Assembly (NCBI GenBank): GCA_930367215.1
Contig: OV884057.1
Location: 108,773,284-108,837,283, forward strand
Source: Pollenia angustigena
Lineage: Eukaryota; Arthropoda; Insecta; Diptera; Polleniidae
Reading direction: 5' to 3'
Length of the DNA: 64,000 nucleotides
Positions 46,381-57,826 of the stretch are shown in pieces. Under the pieces are notes generated by a model that was given only the letters and a program-made list of their open reading frames with translations, searched no databases and was not told the DNA's origin. The first letter of the stretch is position 1. The number at the start of each line of letters is the position of its first letter. The translations under genes were made by a program, and so were the position numbers.

Positions 46381-47034
46381 CAAGGCGAATTTAAGAAGGT
46401 AAACTCAACTCGTCAGCCGTTCATCAGCTGTTTCCACGGCGAATTAACAAAAAATAGGAAAACGTCAAAATATAATTTTTTTTATGCTTTGCGCCAAAAT
46501 AACCGACAAAATTTCTCAGTAAAACTGCGAATAATTAAAATGAATTTAATAATCTCTTTTATTACCCAAATAAAATTTTTATTTTGTTTTTTAATAAATT
46601 TTTGCCTTGTCAGCATTTTTGACAGCCGCCTATTTAATTGCAAAAAAAAAATACATGGGGCTTTTTGTACCCTGGGTCTCCACGTAGCAATATTTATAGC
46701 GGCAAACGTCAAATTTGATTGCTCCATTTAATTTTCGACGTATAGACCGCATATTGCCATGAGTGGGAATCCATGGCGCAATGATTGCTCCTCTAATTGC
46801 TTGAGCAATATTGCTGAGCAATCTGCTGTAAAATAAGTTGCCATTTATCTGACAATTCAATTCTCTGTACGTTTGTTTATGGCAAAGCAATTTCACATGT
46901 TCTCCAGCAATATAATCAGCAATTATTGCTCCATTGTTCTGCCGACGTTTATGCTTGTACTTAGCAATAAAAATTGCTACGTGGAAACCCAGCGGTAGTT
47001 GTAGAGTTGCACTTACCTTGTTAAATTCGCCTTG
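46381..47034. mobile_element. MITE, CAAGGCGAATT ends
   Basis: Ends CAAGGCGAATTTAA and the complement. Flanks TGTCAAAC and AGTCAAAC match in 7 of 8 positions, consistent with an 8-bp duplication. Same terminal family as 4758-4955. Contains the nested MITE 46672-46992 and the match to 1-36. Confidence 0.65.
46672..46992. mobile_element. Nested MITE, CTGGGTYTCCACGTAGCAAT ends
   Basis: Inverted ends about 20 bp with one mismatch; AGCAAT/ATTGCT words are scattered inside. 321 bp, non-coding. Confidence 0.7.
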
Positions 47035-47102
47035 AGTCAAACTTGACATGTGTGAACCGGCACTTTTAGTACAATTAAGGTAAAAAAGTACAGTTTTAAC
47101 TC

Positions 47103-47344
47103 CCCGTCTACAACTGACATGATTTGCTGTTATAGCATGATGTTATAAAAGCGTTATTAAAACATTTGCATTAACGACCGTGTTATAACATGAGAAAACC
47201 TCTAACATGATGAGTCTATACTGCCCGTCTACAACTGACATGATTTGCAGTTATAACTTGAAGTTATAAGAGCGTTGTTAAAACATTTGCATTAACAACC
47301 GTGTTATAACATGAGAAAACTTCTAACATGATGAGTCTATACCT
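47103..47344. repeat. Two tandem 121-bp units
   Basis: Units start CCGTCTACAACTGACATGAT at 47104 and 47225. The inverted form (CATGTCAGTTGTAGAC) recurs at about 47382 and 49166, so these are the duplicated end of a MITE whose other end lies beyond the 47436-49141 hAT element. Confidence 0.65.
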
Positions 47345-47435
47345 AACACTAACATCATATTAGTGTTAAAGTTAAGCATTTCATGTCAGTTGTAGACTGC
47401 ATGATACTTAACACTAACATCGAAATAGTGCAAAT

Positions 47436-49141
47436 CAGTGTTGAAAAATTCAGTACTTTGGTACTTTTTTCAGTACTTTTTCATATTAAAAATACCGGAG
47501 TACCCCCGCGTTGTTTTCAGTACTTTTTTTTCCTTTAAGCTTTTTCAAGGTGATGTGATCATGTGTTTGATGCAAAATTTATGTTTTTGTATTTTAAAAA
47601 TAATAAGCGACGTAAATATTGAAATGCAAAGCGTGGACGGCAGGATTCATATTTTGCTTTCCAGAATGGGATATTTGCTCTTACAACAAAATTTGGTTTT
47701 GAACATAAAACCTTAAAAGTGATAATCAGTCAATCCAGAAAATATTGTTTCCGGAAAAACCAATAGCATACATAATACTATTGTTATTAATGTTATTTAC
47801 AAACGATAAAGAAAACGAAGATAATATCAATTCTCAATTCCGTGTTCTAGCGGATCTTTCAGAAATAAAGCATTTCAGACTGAATATATTTAAATTTTTG
47901 GAAAAAAATAAAGCCAATATTTAGAACGAAACTAATGTTTGCTGACCTTTCATATATTGCTTTTGGTATTTTTTCGATACCACATTTCTGAGCATCAATT
48001 GAACGCACATTTTCAAATGCAAAATGATGTAAAAAGCAAAGGAAGAAATTGTATACATATAGAAACTGTTTCAAGTTTGAAAAAAACTAAAGATCTATTA
48101 AAATCAACTGGTAGTTGCTGTTGTAGTTATAATATTTCTTATGATTTCTTAAAGTAAATTTTCTTTATCTTAAAACACTGAATTAAAATCTTTATTTTTA
48201 AACATTGTTGTTATAAACTTTTTTTAGAACTAAGTTCTAAGTATGTTCAAGTCTGAATTATGTAACCTTGCAAAAGTTAAAATATAAACATAAAAACCAG
48301 TATTAATTTATGTTGACAAAAATTAAATTTTTAATTTATTTTCTTATTCATAAATATATAAACTATTTCAAATATTTTTTTTTTAATACTGAAAAACGTA
48401 CCTTAAACGGCTCTTACACTTTCAATATAACTGTTCAATTATATCGCCAATGGGTTTGTAATATTCGAAGGTGACTCTATAAATTGGTAAGAATCGAAAT
48501 CAGAAAACCTTTATATTGTGAAATGTGTTTGCAACACTGTACTATGTTGTTATGCTTTAAATGTTGTGTTTTGTTTAGATAAGAGTTGCGCCATATCTTA
48601 CTTGAAACCATTGGGGCACTTATTGAATAATATGGGGCCATATAGAAATACAGGCCTGTTCTGCAAATCACTTTAACTCAAATCACGTGATTTCAAATCA
48701 CATGTGCCTACTAAAATCGCACGTGTGCTATTTTAGTGTCCCGTTTTTGTGTGCTTTGGTGTGACCTTCAATTGCCGAAAGCACACAGAGAAACACAAAA
48801 ACGGTATGTCTTACAAAACACCAGAAAACCGCACGTGTGTTTTCAAAAACACGTGATTTAAAATCACGTGATTTTCAGAACAGGCCCGATAATATGGCGA
48901 ATAACATATACAACAATATTGTAAATGGATGGAGAGCATGACGCGCCCAATGTGTGCCTTAAATATAAATACTGTTCGCCATTAAATACTTAGATAAATG
49001 ACTTCCAATAAAATATTTTTGTTCCATTTATTTTCACAAACTATTGTTTTTTTTTTTTTAGCAAAAAGTACCATTTGATGGGAAAAATACTCTTTTAGTT
49101 GAAGTTCAGTACCATTTCAAAATTTCAATTTTGCAACACTG
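47436..49141. mobile_element. hAT element, non-autonomous
   Basis: Ends CAGTGTTGAAAAATT and, by complement, CAGTGTTGCAAAATT. Perfect 8-bp duplication GTGCAAAT at 47428-47435 and 49142-49149. CAGTACTTT and AGTACCATTT words near the ends. 1706 bp; no recognisable transposase. Carries a nested MITE at 48653-48886. Confidence 0.85.
48653..48886. mobile_element. MITE with CACGTGATTT repeats
   Basis: Ends GGCCTGTTCTG and the complement CAGAACAGGCC. Interior carries several AAATCACGTG words and a central palindrome around CACAAAAACGG. A related partial copy is at 62368-62535. Non-coding. Confidence 0.7.
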
Positions 49142-49310
49142 GTGCAAATGTTAAGCATTTCATGTCAGTTGTAGACTGCATGTAAAGCCTATTGGTTAAA
49201 TATAAAAATTCTCAGTGCCATCTCTGTTGCAAATTATTTATTGTTTTGAAAAACTTCAATTGCCGGTTTATTTACTTTAATTGCAACATATAAAATTTTT
49301 TATTTCCATA

Positions 49311-49597
49311 ATGATACATGATATTATTTTATCTTGTATCAATTTAAACTCAAAGCATTTGCCAATTGAGGAATTTTTGGTATGTACATGCATTCCTACA
49401 ATAGTTATCATTGATTTAATAAATTAACTTTCTGCAGGTTTCGGATGCAGTTGGTAAATTTTTTCATCCTTGTGAAAAAAAATTACTCGACGATATTATT
49501 AAAATTATAAATTTGTTGCGTGAAATAGCAAAATTTGCAAAAATTTATGGAACAAATCAAAACATACATCTGCACACTGCCATAATTGACACAGATG
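49311..49597 (+). CDS. Two-exon start of a possible GCP4-like gene
   Basis: Exon 1 (49311-49379) begins MIHDIILSCINLN. A 58-bp intron (49380-49437) has GTATGT and CTGCAG borders. Exon 2 (49438-49597) continues the frame for 53 codons with KFFHPCEKKLLDDIIKIINL and ends before GTGAGT in phase 1. The MIHD start and the F-HP-E motif about 30 residues in recall GCP4-type gamma-tubulin complex proteins (Drosophila Grip75), which help nucleate microtubules. This is inference from remembered family features. The rest of the gene is not visible. An open segment at 50653-50812 would splice in phase (TTTTACAG before it) and ends in TAG, but it lies inside an inverted repeat. Live gene or orphan fragment cannot be decided. 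Confidence 0.45.
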
Positions 49598-49917
49598 GTG
49601 AGTTTATAATTCTACGATAAGGTGTAAAATTTCCTTTAAGAATTTTTTCGTCTTGGGAAACAAATCTTTACCGAAAAATAAAAAAACAAGTTTTTTACGG
49701 AGTAAAACACGTAATTTTGAACTAAAAAAATTTAAACAAATCTAGTTTACAGAGGCTGCTCCGAATAAAAAAAAATTAAATTATCTTGGGTGATAGAAAA
49801 ATTCAAAAATTAAAAGTAAAAAAAGTGGCGCAAACAAAAGTTTTCGAGCTGTGGATCTCTAAAGTTTTTATATAAATATGCGATTTTCCACTACATTTTT
49901 GAACATATATAAATTGT

Positions 49918-50062
49918 AAGGTGACCATACGTACTCTTTTTTAGAGGACAATAATCTATTTTAACTGGCTGTCATCTACATATGTATAAAATTTGTTTCC
50001 TCTTATATCATCTTTTTCATAATCTGTCATCTTTGTTCTCTTTATTTTTAAAAGCATGACCA
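49918..50062. mobile_element. Small MITE fragment, AGAGGACA type
   Basis: Ends GGTGACCATACGT and a rough complement AGCATGACC. TCCTCTTTTT-like words recur at 49940, 50000 and again at 50950-50992, where a partial second copy sits. Non-coding, degraded. Confidence 0.45.
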
Positions 50063-50154
50063 ATATGTGTTTTTTTTATAAATTAAAATAAATTTTATTT
50101 CACGGCGATTACCTATTTTTTCTGTCAAATCATATGGAAAATGTCGTGCCATGC

Positions 50155-50520
50155 TTGTTCGGTTCATACGCTGCAGATAACGAGACTAGTCCATACATGC
50201 ATGTAAAGATTATTCCATAAAGGATTTAACATTGCGATGTCCAAGGAGTGGACCATATAACCCAGTTTTCATACGTACATACTCCTAGTGGATTAGTTTT
50301 GAAACTGCTCAATGATAAACTCCAGAGGATTAGTTTTAACTTCGTTTAAAAACGAAAACATGTTTCATTACAAATTCTTTTTAACAATGACGTTGTCATG
50401 CTTGCATAACATTGGACCAGTCCAGGGAGTAGTCCATTTGATCGAAATAGATCACGTATTCCAATATTATCTGCAGGGTACTCCTACTGAACTCTCATAC
50501 ACTTGCAGTATACAATTTTG
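50155..50520. repeat. Dispersed repeat, diverged copy of 4345-4690
   Basis: Same orientation and order of shared words as 4345-4690. If the GCP4-like gene is real, this lies in its second intron. Confidence 0.5.
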
Positions 50521-50596
50521 AATAAGTTAGTGCTATGAATTTTTAAGTTTCGTTATTTTTTTAAACTAATTTCACTTAAGTAAATGTAAATATTTA

Positions 50597-50839
50597 TATA
50601 TCGTCGGCTTAATATGCAAGCCTGCTAACTCCCTTCCAACAAATTTTACAGAAACAACTTTTTATTTGCTGCTTGAGAGGAAAACTAAAAATATAGTTGA
50701 TTTGACACACTTCCAGACTCAAATTGAAGAAAAACTACATGCTGGTCAACGATGCACATCTTTCTCTACCACACGGCATCAAAATCTCAATTTATTTAAA
50801 AAGTGGATTTAGCAGGTTTGCATATTAAGCCGACGATAT
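50597..50839. repeat. Hairpin element with 31-bp arms
   Basis: Left arm ATATCGTCGGCTTAATATGC and right arm its complement, about 31 bp with one mismatch. The 180-bp interior has an open frame (53 codons, starting right after TTTTACAG) that could serve as an exon. 50840-51358 shows nothing else apart from a short MITE remnant. Confidence 0.65.
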
Positions 50840-51957
50840 GTTATTTTTTTTTTAATTTGCTTTACATATATAAATATGGGAATGTAAATTTGTCTGTAAA
50901 ATATGTAAAAAATCTTGAAGCCAAATAAATTTTGTACCTTTTTTTCTTTATGTCCTCTATTTTTATTTTAAAATCTGGTTGCCTTAAATATTGGTATTAT
51001 TTCAAAGCTCTTGAATAGATCTTTCTGATTACAAAATTTTTTTATTTAACCCATTAAGAAGCGGGGATGAGTTTGCGAAAATACAAGATTTTTTAGTACG
51101 CAAATTAATTACTATGCAGAGAAGCTTTATTTGTTATACCAGAGAAGAGAAAATCATTTTGCCCGGACCCAGGCCGGCTATGAAAGTAAGCTTTAGTTAT
51201 CAAAGCCAGTGTTATCTTTGCCCCGACCCAAGGCTTTAGTTAACAAAGCTGGTTTTTGTTATATAATAATTTTTTTACTATTTCAAGCAGTGTTTAAAAT
51301 TCAGTCGCCAGTTTTTTTTTTTAACAGGCAACTATGCTGAAAATAGTTCGACACATCAATTTTCATCCACACTCATACTTAAATCAGTTGAACTGTGTGC
51401 GCACAGTTACTGAAAAAACAGTAACACAATTTACTTTTTTTTCAGCAGTCAAAAGAATCAGCAGCCGACTCACTCCATTTTTAACACACAGACTGCTGAA
51501 CTGGCGACTGAAACACAGAAGCTGATGTGTTTACAGTTGACGTAAACATTTTTTTTTAGTTTACTAAACGACGTAGCTAGAAACTGGCAGTTCGACTGTA
51601 TAGTCGCGTAACACAAACTGGCTGGTGACTATATTGAGTTCTGTTCACTTAAAAATACATTTGTTTTGTTGTTGAAAAAGAAAAGAGAAATACAATTACA
51701 TACGTACATATGTATGTATGTATTAATAGAATGAAGAAACTTATTTGTAATGTTTGGAATGTCAGTTATAATACTTTTTATTTAAAAATATTTATTTGTG
51801 CTTTATATAGGTACATAGGAATTTAATAAAAAATTAAAAAATTGTTTTTAAGATAAAATGAAAATAAGATTTTCTGTAGAAAAAATAACAAACATACAAA
51901 TTTTTTCTGTTAGTTTAAAATATTATAAGTTTCCACTAAAATTATTTATTAACTATT

Positions 51958-52050
51958 TTATTTTTAAATCAAGCTCTAGGTCTTTTTAATATTAAATTAT
52001 TTATTTTCGATAATAATAAAAAGACCTAGAGCTTGATTTAAAAATAAAAC
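51958..52050. repeat. Short foldback
   Basis: Arms AAATCAAGCTCTAGGTCTTTT and its complement, separated by about 25 bp of AT. Also present in the other arm (about 58416-58508). Confidence 0.75.
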
Positions 52051-52639
52051 AGTTATTAAATTAAAAAAGGTCAAATAAAAGCTAAATATAAAATTATTTA
52101 TAATAATCTAAGTTTTTTTTGTTTTGTTTATACATAGGTATTTTAATTATTATATACCTTTTTATATTTATTTATTTATTTACATATGTCTATAGAACAT
52201 TGTCCCTTGCAGACTATTTAAAGAACTTAAATTAGTTAATTCAAAATAATATATACAATTTTTTAAGTATTATTTACAAGATTTAAATACTATTTACAAA
52301 ATATTATTATAAAAATTATATTTTAATGTGATTATTTCTCATATTATAAAAAAGAAAAGAATTATAGTTATGTTTTGATGAGCTAAATTCCATTATAAAA
52401 TGATGCGACAATTTATTAACCCAGCAAAAACTTTACTTGCAATCCTACTTTTAATGACTTCAAGAATTCATTACTTTGTAGCTTTATTCGCCACTTTTTG
52501 GATTATTAGTTATATATTAAATAATAACTTTATTATTATATCTTAAATATACAGAAAAATTTAAATTTTCATTATGACAATAAAAATGTCATTATAGTCA
52601 TTATAGTAAAAAAAACATAGTTTTTTAATACAAAATCTA

Positions 52640-52712
52640 CACTGCCCCGGTAGACTAGCTGGTAGAGAGCTAGTCTATCAGCACCGAGGTTGCGCGATCG
52701 AATCCCGCCAGA
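52640..52712 (+). repeat. tRNA-derived sequence with A-rich tail (SINE-like)
   Basis: TAGACTAGCTGGTAGAG resembles the tRNA A box (TAGCTCAGTTGGTAGAG) and GATCGAATCCCGCC the B box and T arm. The T stem has one mismatch and the D arm is distorted by a repeat of CTAGTCTA, so it is not a working tRNA. An AAATAAAAT-rich stretch (52717-52840) follows, as in tRNA-derived SINEs. Mirrored at 57754-57826. Confidence 0.5.
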
Positions 52713-53069
52713 GACAGAAAAAAAATAAAAAATAAAATAAAGTAAAGTAAAATAAAATAAAATAAGAAAAAAAAAAAATAATAATTAAAAAAAATAAAAA
52801 TAAAAAAATAATTAAAAAAAAAATAAAAAAAATTTTACTTTATTGACTTTGTGTAACTATATATTTTTATAAAAATTTTAAGTATAAAAAAAAACTTTTA
52901 TTTTTGGATTATAATAGGCTAAATTATAATGGATTACTTTTGGGACATCTCGAGCAAAAATAAGTACTTTTTCTAGAAGAAAAGTAAGTAGTTGGCTCGT
53001 CAAATTCTCATTATTTTTCTGCTTATTTTGTAAGCAAAGTTTTTGCTGGGAAATAGAGTTCAAGCTCTA

Positions 53070-53222
53070 ATGCTGGGTACACACTATGCAACACGTTTAC
53101 GCAATCCAGTGAATTAAATTCATTTTCATTCATTTCAGATTGCATACACATCAAAACGCTTTGATATTTTGAGGTTGCATTGAAACAGTTTCCATGTAGG
53201 TTGCACTGTGTGTACCCAGCAT
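53070..53222. mobile_element. MITE, ATGCTGGGTACACAC ends
   Basis: 153 bp with inverted ends of about 23 bp. Interior palindromic. The mirrored copy is at 57244-57396, so it was present before the large inverted duplication. Confidence 0.75.
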
Positions 53223-54134
53223 AATAAATGGACTATTGTGTACAAAATTAGAACGTTGCAGTTGAATAAAAAATTTATTATGGACACGAAGATTCCTTCA
53301 GGGAACGTTAAAAGCAATTTTAGCCAATGTAAATATTATGTTTTATAAACGCATATGCATCGCGTTTTATAAGCAAAAAAATTACCAAAAAATATAAATA
53401 TTTGGGCTAAATATTTAAAAAATATGCACTTGAAATTTTTTTTTAATATTTATTAGTGGAAAAAACATGAATAGAACAAGAAAATTACATAAAAACGTAA
53501 AAATTTAGTCTTATAAACGTAAGTAAGGCAAAATAACTTCAAAAGTAAAAGTTAAAATGAAGAAAAACACAAAAATATAAAGAAAAAACAAAAATGAAAC
53601 AATCATGTTAACAAGTTTAAATATTTGAACCTGCATATAAATTGAATTAAGAACATATTTTTTTTTAATTATTTTCAAAACTAAAGTTCACTGCCTGTTT
53701 TTCAAAAGAAAATAAAACGGAAGTTTTTAAGCTATTTTCGTAAAAATTTAAAAAAAACAAGCCAGCAGTCTGTTTAATTGTTTTAAGACCTTCAGTTTTT
53801 TAAGTTTTATCCAGCTTTTTAGTGTCATAATGAAAATTTAAATTTTTCTGTATATTTAAGATATAATAATAAAGTTATTATTTAATATATAACTAATAAT
53901 CCAAAAAGTGGCGAATAAAGCTACAAAGTAATGAATTCTTGAAGTCATTAAAAGTAGGATTGCAAGTAAAGTTTTTGCTGGGTTAATAAATTGTCGCATC
54001 ATTTTATAATGGAATTTAGCTCATCAAAACATAACTATAATTCTTTTCTTTTCAAAAGATTTTGTTATTCGTGCTTAATTCCCAGTTTTTATTCTTGATA
54101 AAAACACTTGAAATTTATTGTTGATGGGATAAGC

Positions 54135-54182
54135 TATTCCTATGCATTTCACTGGTTGCTTAGGCCAGATCATCAGGAAACT
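54135..54182 (-). ncRNA. Hammerhead-like motif, unit 1
   Basis: Read on the minus strand: stem I GTTTC with GGAAT (includes G-U pairs); core CTGATGA; unpaired T; stem II CTGG/CCAG; unpaired T; core GAA; loopless stem III ATGCAT; cleavage-site A. The T-T next to the core is non-canonical. Confidence 0.5.
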
Positions 54183-54605
54183 TCATCCATAAAGATTTTA
54201 GACAAACTAAAGATATTAAACCAAATAAAACTGTTAAACGTATAAGACTTATAGCAACAGCTTTACTTGTAACAATATCAAAGCTTGAACAAAATACATC
54301 AACAATAAAAAAGTGGGTTTATCTCATCTTACACTCCCCACCACAATTAGTTGAAATTCTCTCAACATTAATTGTAGTTGTAAGTAGGTTAAGAAAAACA
54401 AAAATAAAAAACAAACAACAACTTACAAAAGATGTTGTCAATTAAGTGTTTTTTTAGGCCGTGCACTTGCCTGTTTATTATCAAAAAGTAATTTCAATTT
54501 TTGGGAATACAAAATTTTAATTTCAAAAGATTTTGTTATTCGTGCTTAATTCCCAGTTTTTATTCTTGATAAAAACACTTGAAATTTATTGTTGATGGGA
54601 TAAGC

Positions 54606-54653
54606 TATTCCTATGCATTTCACTGGTTGCTTAGGCCAGATCATCAGGAAACT
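54606..54653 (-). ncRNA. Hammerhead-like motif, unit 2
   Basis: Identical to the unit 1 motif, 471 bp on. Confidence 0.5.
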
Positions 54654-55076
54654 TCATCCATAAAGATTTTAGACAAACTAAAGATATTAAACCAAATAAA
54701 ACTGTTAAACGTATAAGACTTATAGCAACAGCTTTACTTGTAACAATATCAAAGCTTGAACAAAATACATCAACAATAAAAAAGTGGGTTTATCTCATCT
54801 TACACTCCCCACCACAATTAGTTGAAATTCTCTCAACATTAATTGTAGTTGTAAGTAGGTTAAGAAAAACAAAAATAAAAAACAAACAACAACTTACAAA
54901 AGATGTTGTCAATTAAGTGTTTTTTTAGGCCGTGCACTTGCCTGTTTATTATCAAAAAGTAATTTCAATTTTTGGGAATACAAAATTTTAATTTCAAAAG
55001 ATTTTGTTATTCGTGCTTAATTCCCAGTTTTTATTCTTGATAAAAACACTTGAAATTTATTGTTGATGGGATAAGC

Positions 55077-55124
55077 TATTCCTATGCATTTCACTGGTTG
55101 CTTAGGCCAGATCATCAGGAAACT
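55077..55124 (-). ncRNA. Hammerhead-like motif, unit 3
   Basis: Identical to the unit 1 motif, 942 bp on. Confidence 0.5.
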
Positions 55125-55547
55125 TCATCCATAAAGATTTTAGACAAACTAAAGATATTAAACCAAATAAAACTGTTAAACGTATAAGACTTATAGCAAC
55201 AGCTTTACTTGTAACAATATCAAAGCTTGAACAAAATACATCAACAATAAAAAAGTGGGTTTATCTCATCTTACACTCCCCACCACAATTAGTTGAAATT
55301 CTCTCAACATTAATTGTAGTTGTAAGTAGGTTAAGAAAAACAAAAATAAAAAACAAACAACAACTTACAAAAGATGTTGTCAATTAAGTGTTTTTTTAGG
55401 CCGTGCACTTGCCTGTTTATTATCAAAAAGTAATTTCAATTTTTGGGAATACAAAATTTTAATTTCAAAAGATTTTGTTATTCGTGCTTAATTCCCAGTT
55501 TTTATTCTTGATAAAAACACTTGAAATTTATTGTTGATGGGATAAGC

Positions 55548-55595
55548 TATTCCTATGCATTTCACTGGTTGCTTAGGCCAGATCATCAGGAAACT
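55548..55595 (-). ncRNA. Hammerhead-like motif, unit 4
   Basis: Identical to the unit 1 motif, in the truncated fourth unit. Confidence 0.5.
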
Positions 55596-56284
55596 TCATC
55601 CATAAAGATTTTAGACAAACTAAAGATATTAAACCAAATAAAACTGTTAAACGTATAAGACTTATAGCAACAGCTTTACTTGTAACAATATCAAAGCTTG
55701 AACAAAATACATCAACAATAAAAAAGTGGGTTTATCTCATCTTACACTCCCCACCACAATTAGTTGAAATTCTCTCAACATTAATTGTAGTTGTAAGTAG
55801 GTTAAGAAAAACAAAAATAAAAAACAAACAACAACTTACAAAAGATGTTGTCAATTAAGTGTTTTTTTAGGCCGTGCACTTGTTCAAGTGTTTTTATCAA
55901 GAATAAAAACTGGGAATTAAGCACGAATAACAAAATCTTTTGAAATTAAAATTTTGTATTCCCAAAAATTGAAATTACTTTTTGATAATAAACAGGCAAG
56001 TGCACGGCCTAAAAAAACACTTAATTGACAACATCTTTTGTAAGTTGTTGTTTGTTTTTTATTTTTGTTTTTCTTAACCTACTTACAACTACAATTAATG
56101 TTGAGAGAATTTCAACTAATTGTGGTGGGGAGTGTAAGATGAGATAAACCCACTTTTTTATTGTTGATGTATTTTGTTCAAGCTTTGATATTGTTACAAG
56201 TAAAGCTGTTGCTATAAGTCTTATACGTTTAACAGTTTTATTTGGTTTAATATCTTTAGTTTGTCTAAAATCTTTATGGATGAA

Positions 56285-56330
56285 GTTTCCTGATGATCTG
56301 GCCTAAGCAACCAGTGAAATGCATAGGAAT
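56285..56330 (+). ncRNA. Hammerhead-like motif, inverted unit
   Basis: Same motif as the direct units, here on the plus strand: core CTGATGA 56290-56296, GAA 56316-56318, stem III ATGCAT 56319-56324, cleavage-site A 56325. Confidence 0.5.
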
Positions 56331-57243
56331 AGCTTATCCCATCAACAATAAATTTCAAGTGTTTTTATCAAGAATAAAAACTGGGAATTAAGCACGAATA
56401 ACAAAATCTTTTGAAAAGAAAAGAATTATAGTTATGTTTTGATGAGCTAAATTCCATTATAAAATGATGCGACAATTTATTAACCCAGCAAAAACTTTAC
56501 TTGCAATCCTACTTTTAATGACTTCAAGAATTCATTACTTTGTAGCTTTATTCGCCACTTTTTGGATTATTAGTTATATATTAAATAATAACTTTATTAT
56601 TATATCTTAAATATACAGAAAAATTTAAATTTTCATTATGACACTAAAAAGCTGGATAAAACTTAAAAAACTGAAGGTCTTAAAACAATTAAACAGACTG
56701 CTGGCTTGTTTTTTTTAAATTTTTACGAAAATAGCTTAAAAACTTCCGTTTTATTTTCTTTTGAAAAACAGGCAGTGAACTTTAGTTTTGAAAATAATTA
56801 AAAAAAAATATGTTCTTAATTCAATTTATATGCAGGTTCAAATATTTAAACTTGTTAACATGATTGTTTCATTTTTGTTTTTTCTTTATATTTTTGTGTT
56901 TTTCTTCATTTTAACTTTTACTTTTGAAGTTATTTTGCCTTACTTACGTTTATAAGACTAAATTTTTACGTTTTTATGTAATTTTCTTGTTCTATTCATG
57001 TTTTTTCCACTAATAAATATTAAAAAAAAATTTCAAGTGCATATTTTTTAAATATTTAGCCCAAATATTTATATTTTTTGGTAATTTTTTTGCTTATAAA
57101 ACGCGATGCATATGCGTTTATAAAACATAATATTTACATTGGCTAAAATTGCTTTTAACGTTCCCTGAAGGAATCTTCGTGTCCATAATAAATTTTTTAT
57201 TCAACTGCAACGTTCTAATTTTGTACACAATAGTCCATTTATT

Positions 57244-57396
57244 ATGCTGGGTACACACAGTGCAACCTACATGGAAACTGTTTCAATGCAACCTCAAAAT
57301 ATCAAAGCGTTTTGATGTGTATGCAATCTGAAATGAATGAAAATGAATTTAATTCACTGGATTGCGTAAGCGTGTTGCATAGTGTGTACCCAGCAT
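57244..57396. mobile_element. MITE, mirrored copy
   Basis: Mirror of 53070-53222, with one base difference seen (GCGTAAGCGTG here against CACGTTTACGC complemented). Confidence 0.75.
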
Positions 57397-57753
57397 TAGA
57401 GCTTGAACTCTATTTCCCAGCAAAAACTTTGCTTACAAAATAAGCAGAAAAATAATGAGAATTTGACGAGCCAACTACTTACTTTTCTTCTAGAAAAAGT
57501 ACTTATTTTTGCTCGAGATGTCCCAAAAGTAATCCATTATAATTTAGCCTATTATAATCCAAAAATAAAAGGTTTTTTTTATACTTAAAATTTTTATAAA
57601 AATATATAGTTACACAAAGTCAATAAAGTAAAATTTTTTTTATTTTTTTTTTAATTATTTTTTTATTTTTTTTAATTATTATTTTTTTTTTTTTCTTATT
57701 TTATTTTATTTTACTTTACTTTATTTTATTTTTTATTTTTTTTCTGTCTCTGG

Positions 57754-57826
57754 CGGGATTCGATCGCGCAACCTCGGTGCTGATAGACTAGCTCTCTACC
57801 AGCTAGTCTACCGGGGCAGTGTAGAT
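57754..57826 (-). repeat. tRNA-derived sequence, mirrored copy
   Basis: Mirror of 52640-52712, with the T-rich tail on its left (57630-57750). Confidence 0.5.

Larger units (their letters stand above)
43733..47063. mobile_element. MITE split by later insertions
   Basis: Inverted ends GTGCCGGTTCACACACGTCA (left) and the complement of GTGCCGGTTCACACATGTCA (right), about 30 bp long. Inside lie the 43968-46071 repeat and the 46381-47034 element. Without them it is well under 1 kb and non-coding. Confidence 0.7.
51360..54583. repeat. Left arm of a large inverted repeat
   Basis: Reverse complement of 55883-59102, about 3.2 kb with only a few single-base differences seen (for example at 53089 and near 52885). 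Inside are a foldback (51958-52050), a tRNA-like sequence, a MITE, and a segment 52355-54050 that itself has inverted ends of about 200 bp. It runs without a break into the 471-bp repeat array. Confidence 0.9.
54050..56405. repeat. 471-bp repeat array: four direct, one inverted
   Basis: Direct units at 54060-54530, 54531-55001, 55002-55472 and 55473-55882 (last one cut at 410 bp). At 55883 the sequence flips and gives 53 bp plus one complete unit in reverse (to 56405). The units appear identical. No open frame of note. Each unit has one hammerhead-like motif. Tandem head-to-tail monomers with one ribozyme each is the DNA layout described for animal retrozymes and for Penelope-like pseudo-LTRs. 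Arrays near 100 percent identity imply recent amplification or homogenisation. Confidence 0.85.

Noticed and set aside
52640..52712. Functional tRNA gene
   Set aside because: T stem mismatch and distorted D arm; followed by an A-rich tail. Kept as SINE-like.
54050..56405. CRISPR array or bacterial repeat
   Set aside because: Unit length of 471 bp without spacers, in eukaryotic transposon-rich DNA. Not CRISPR.
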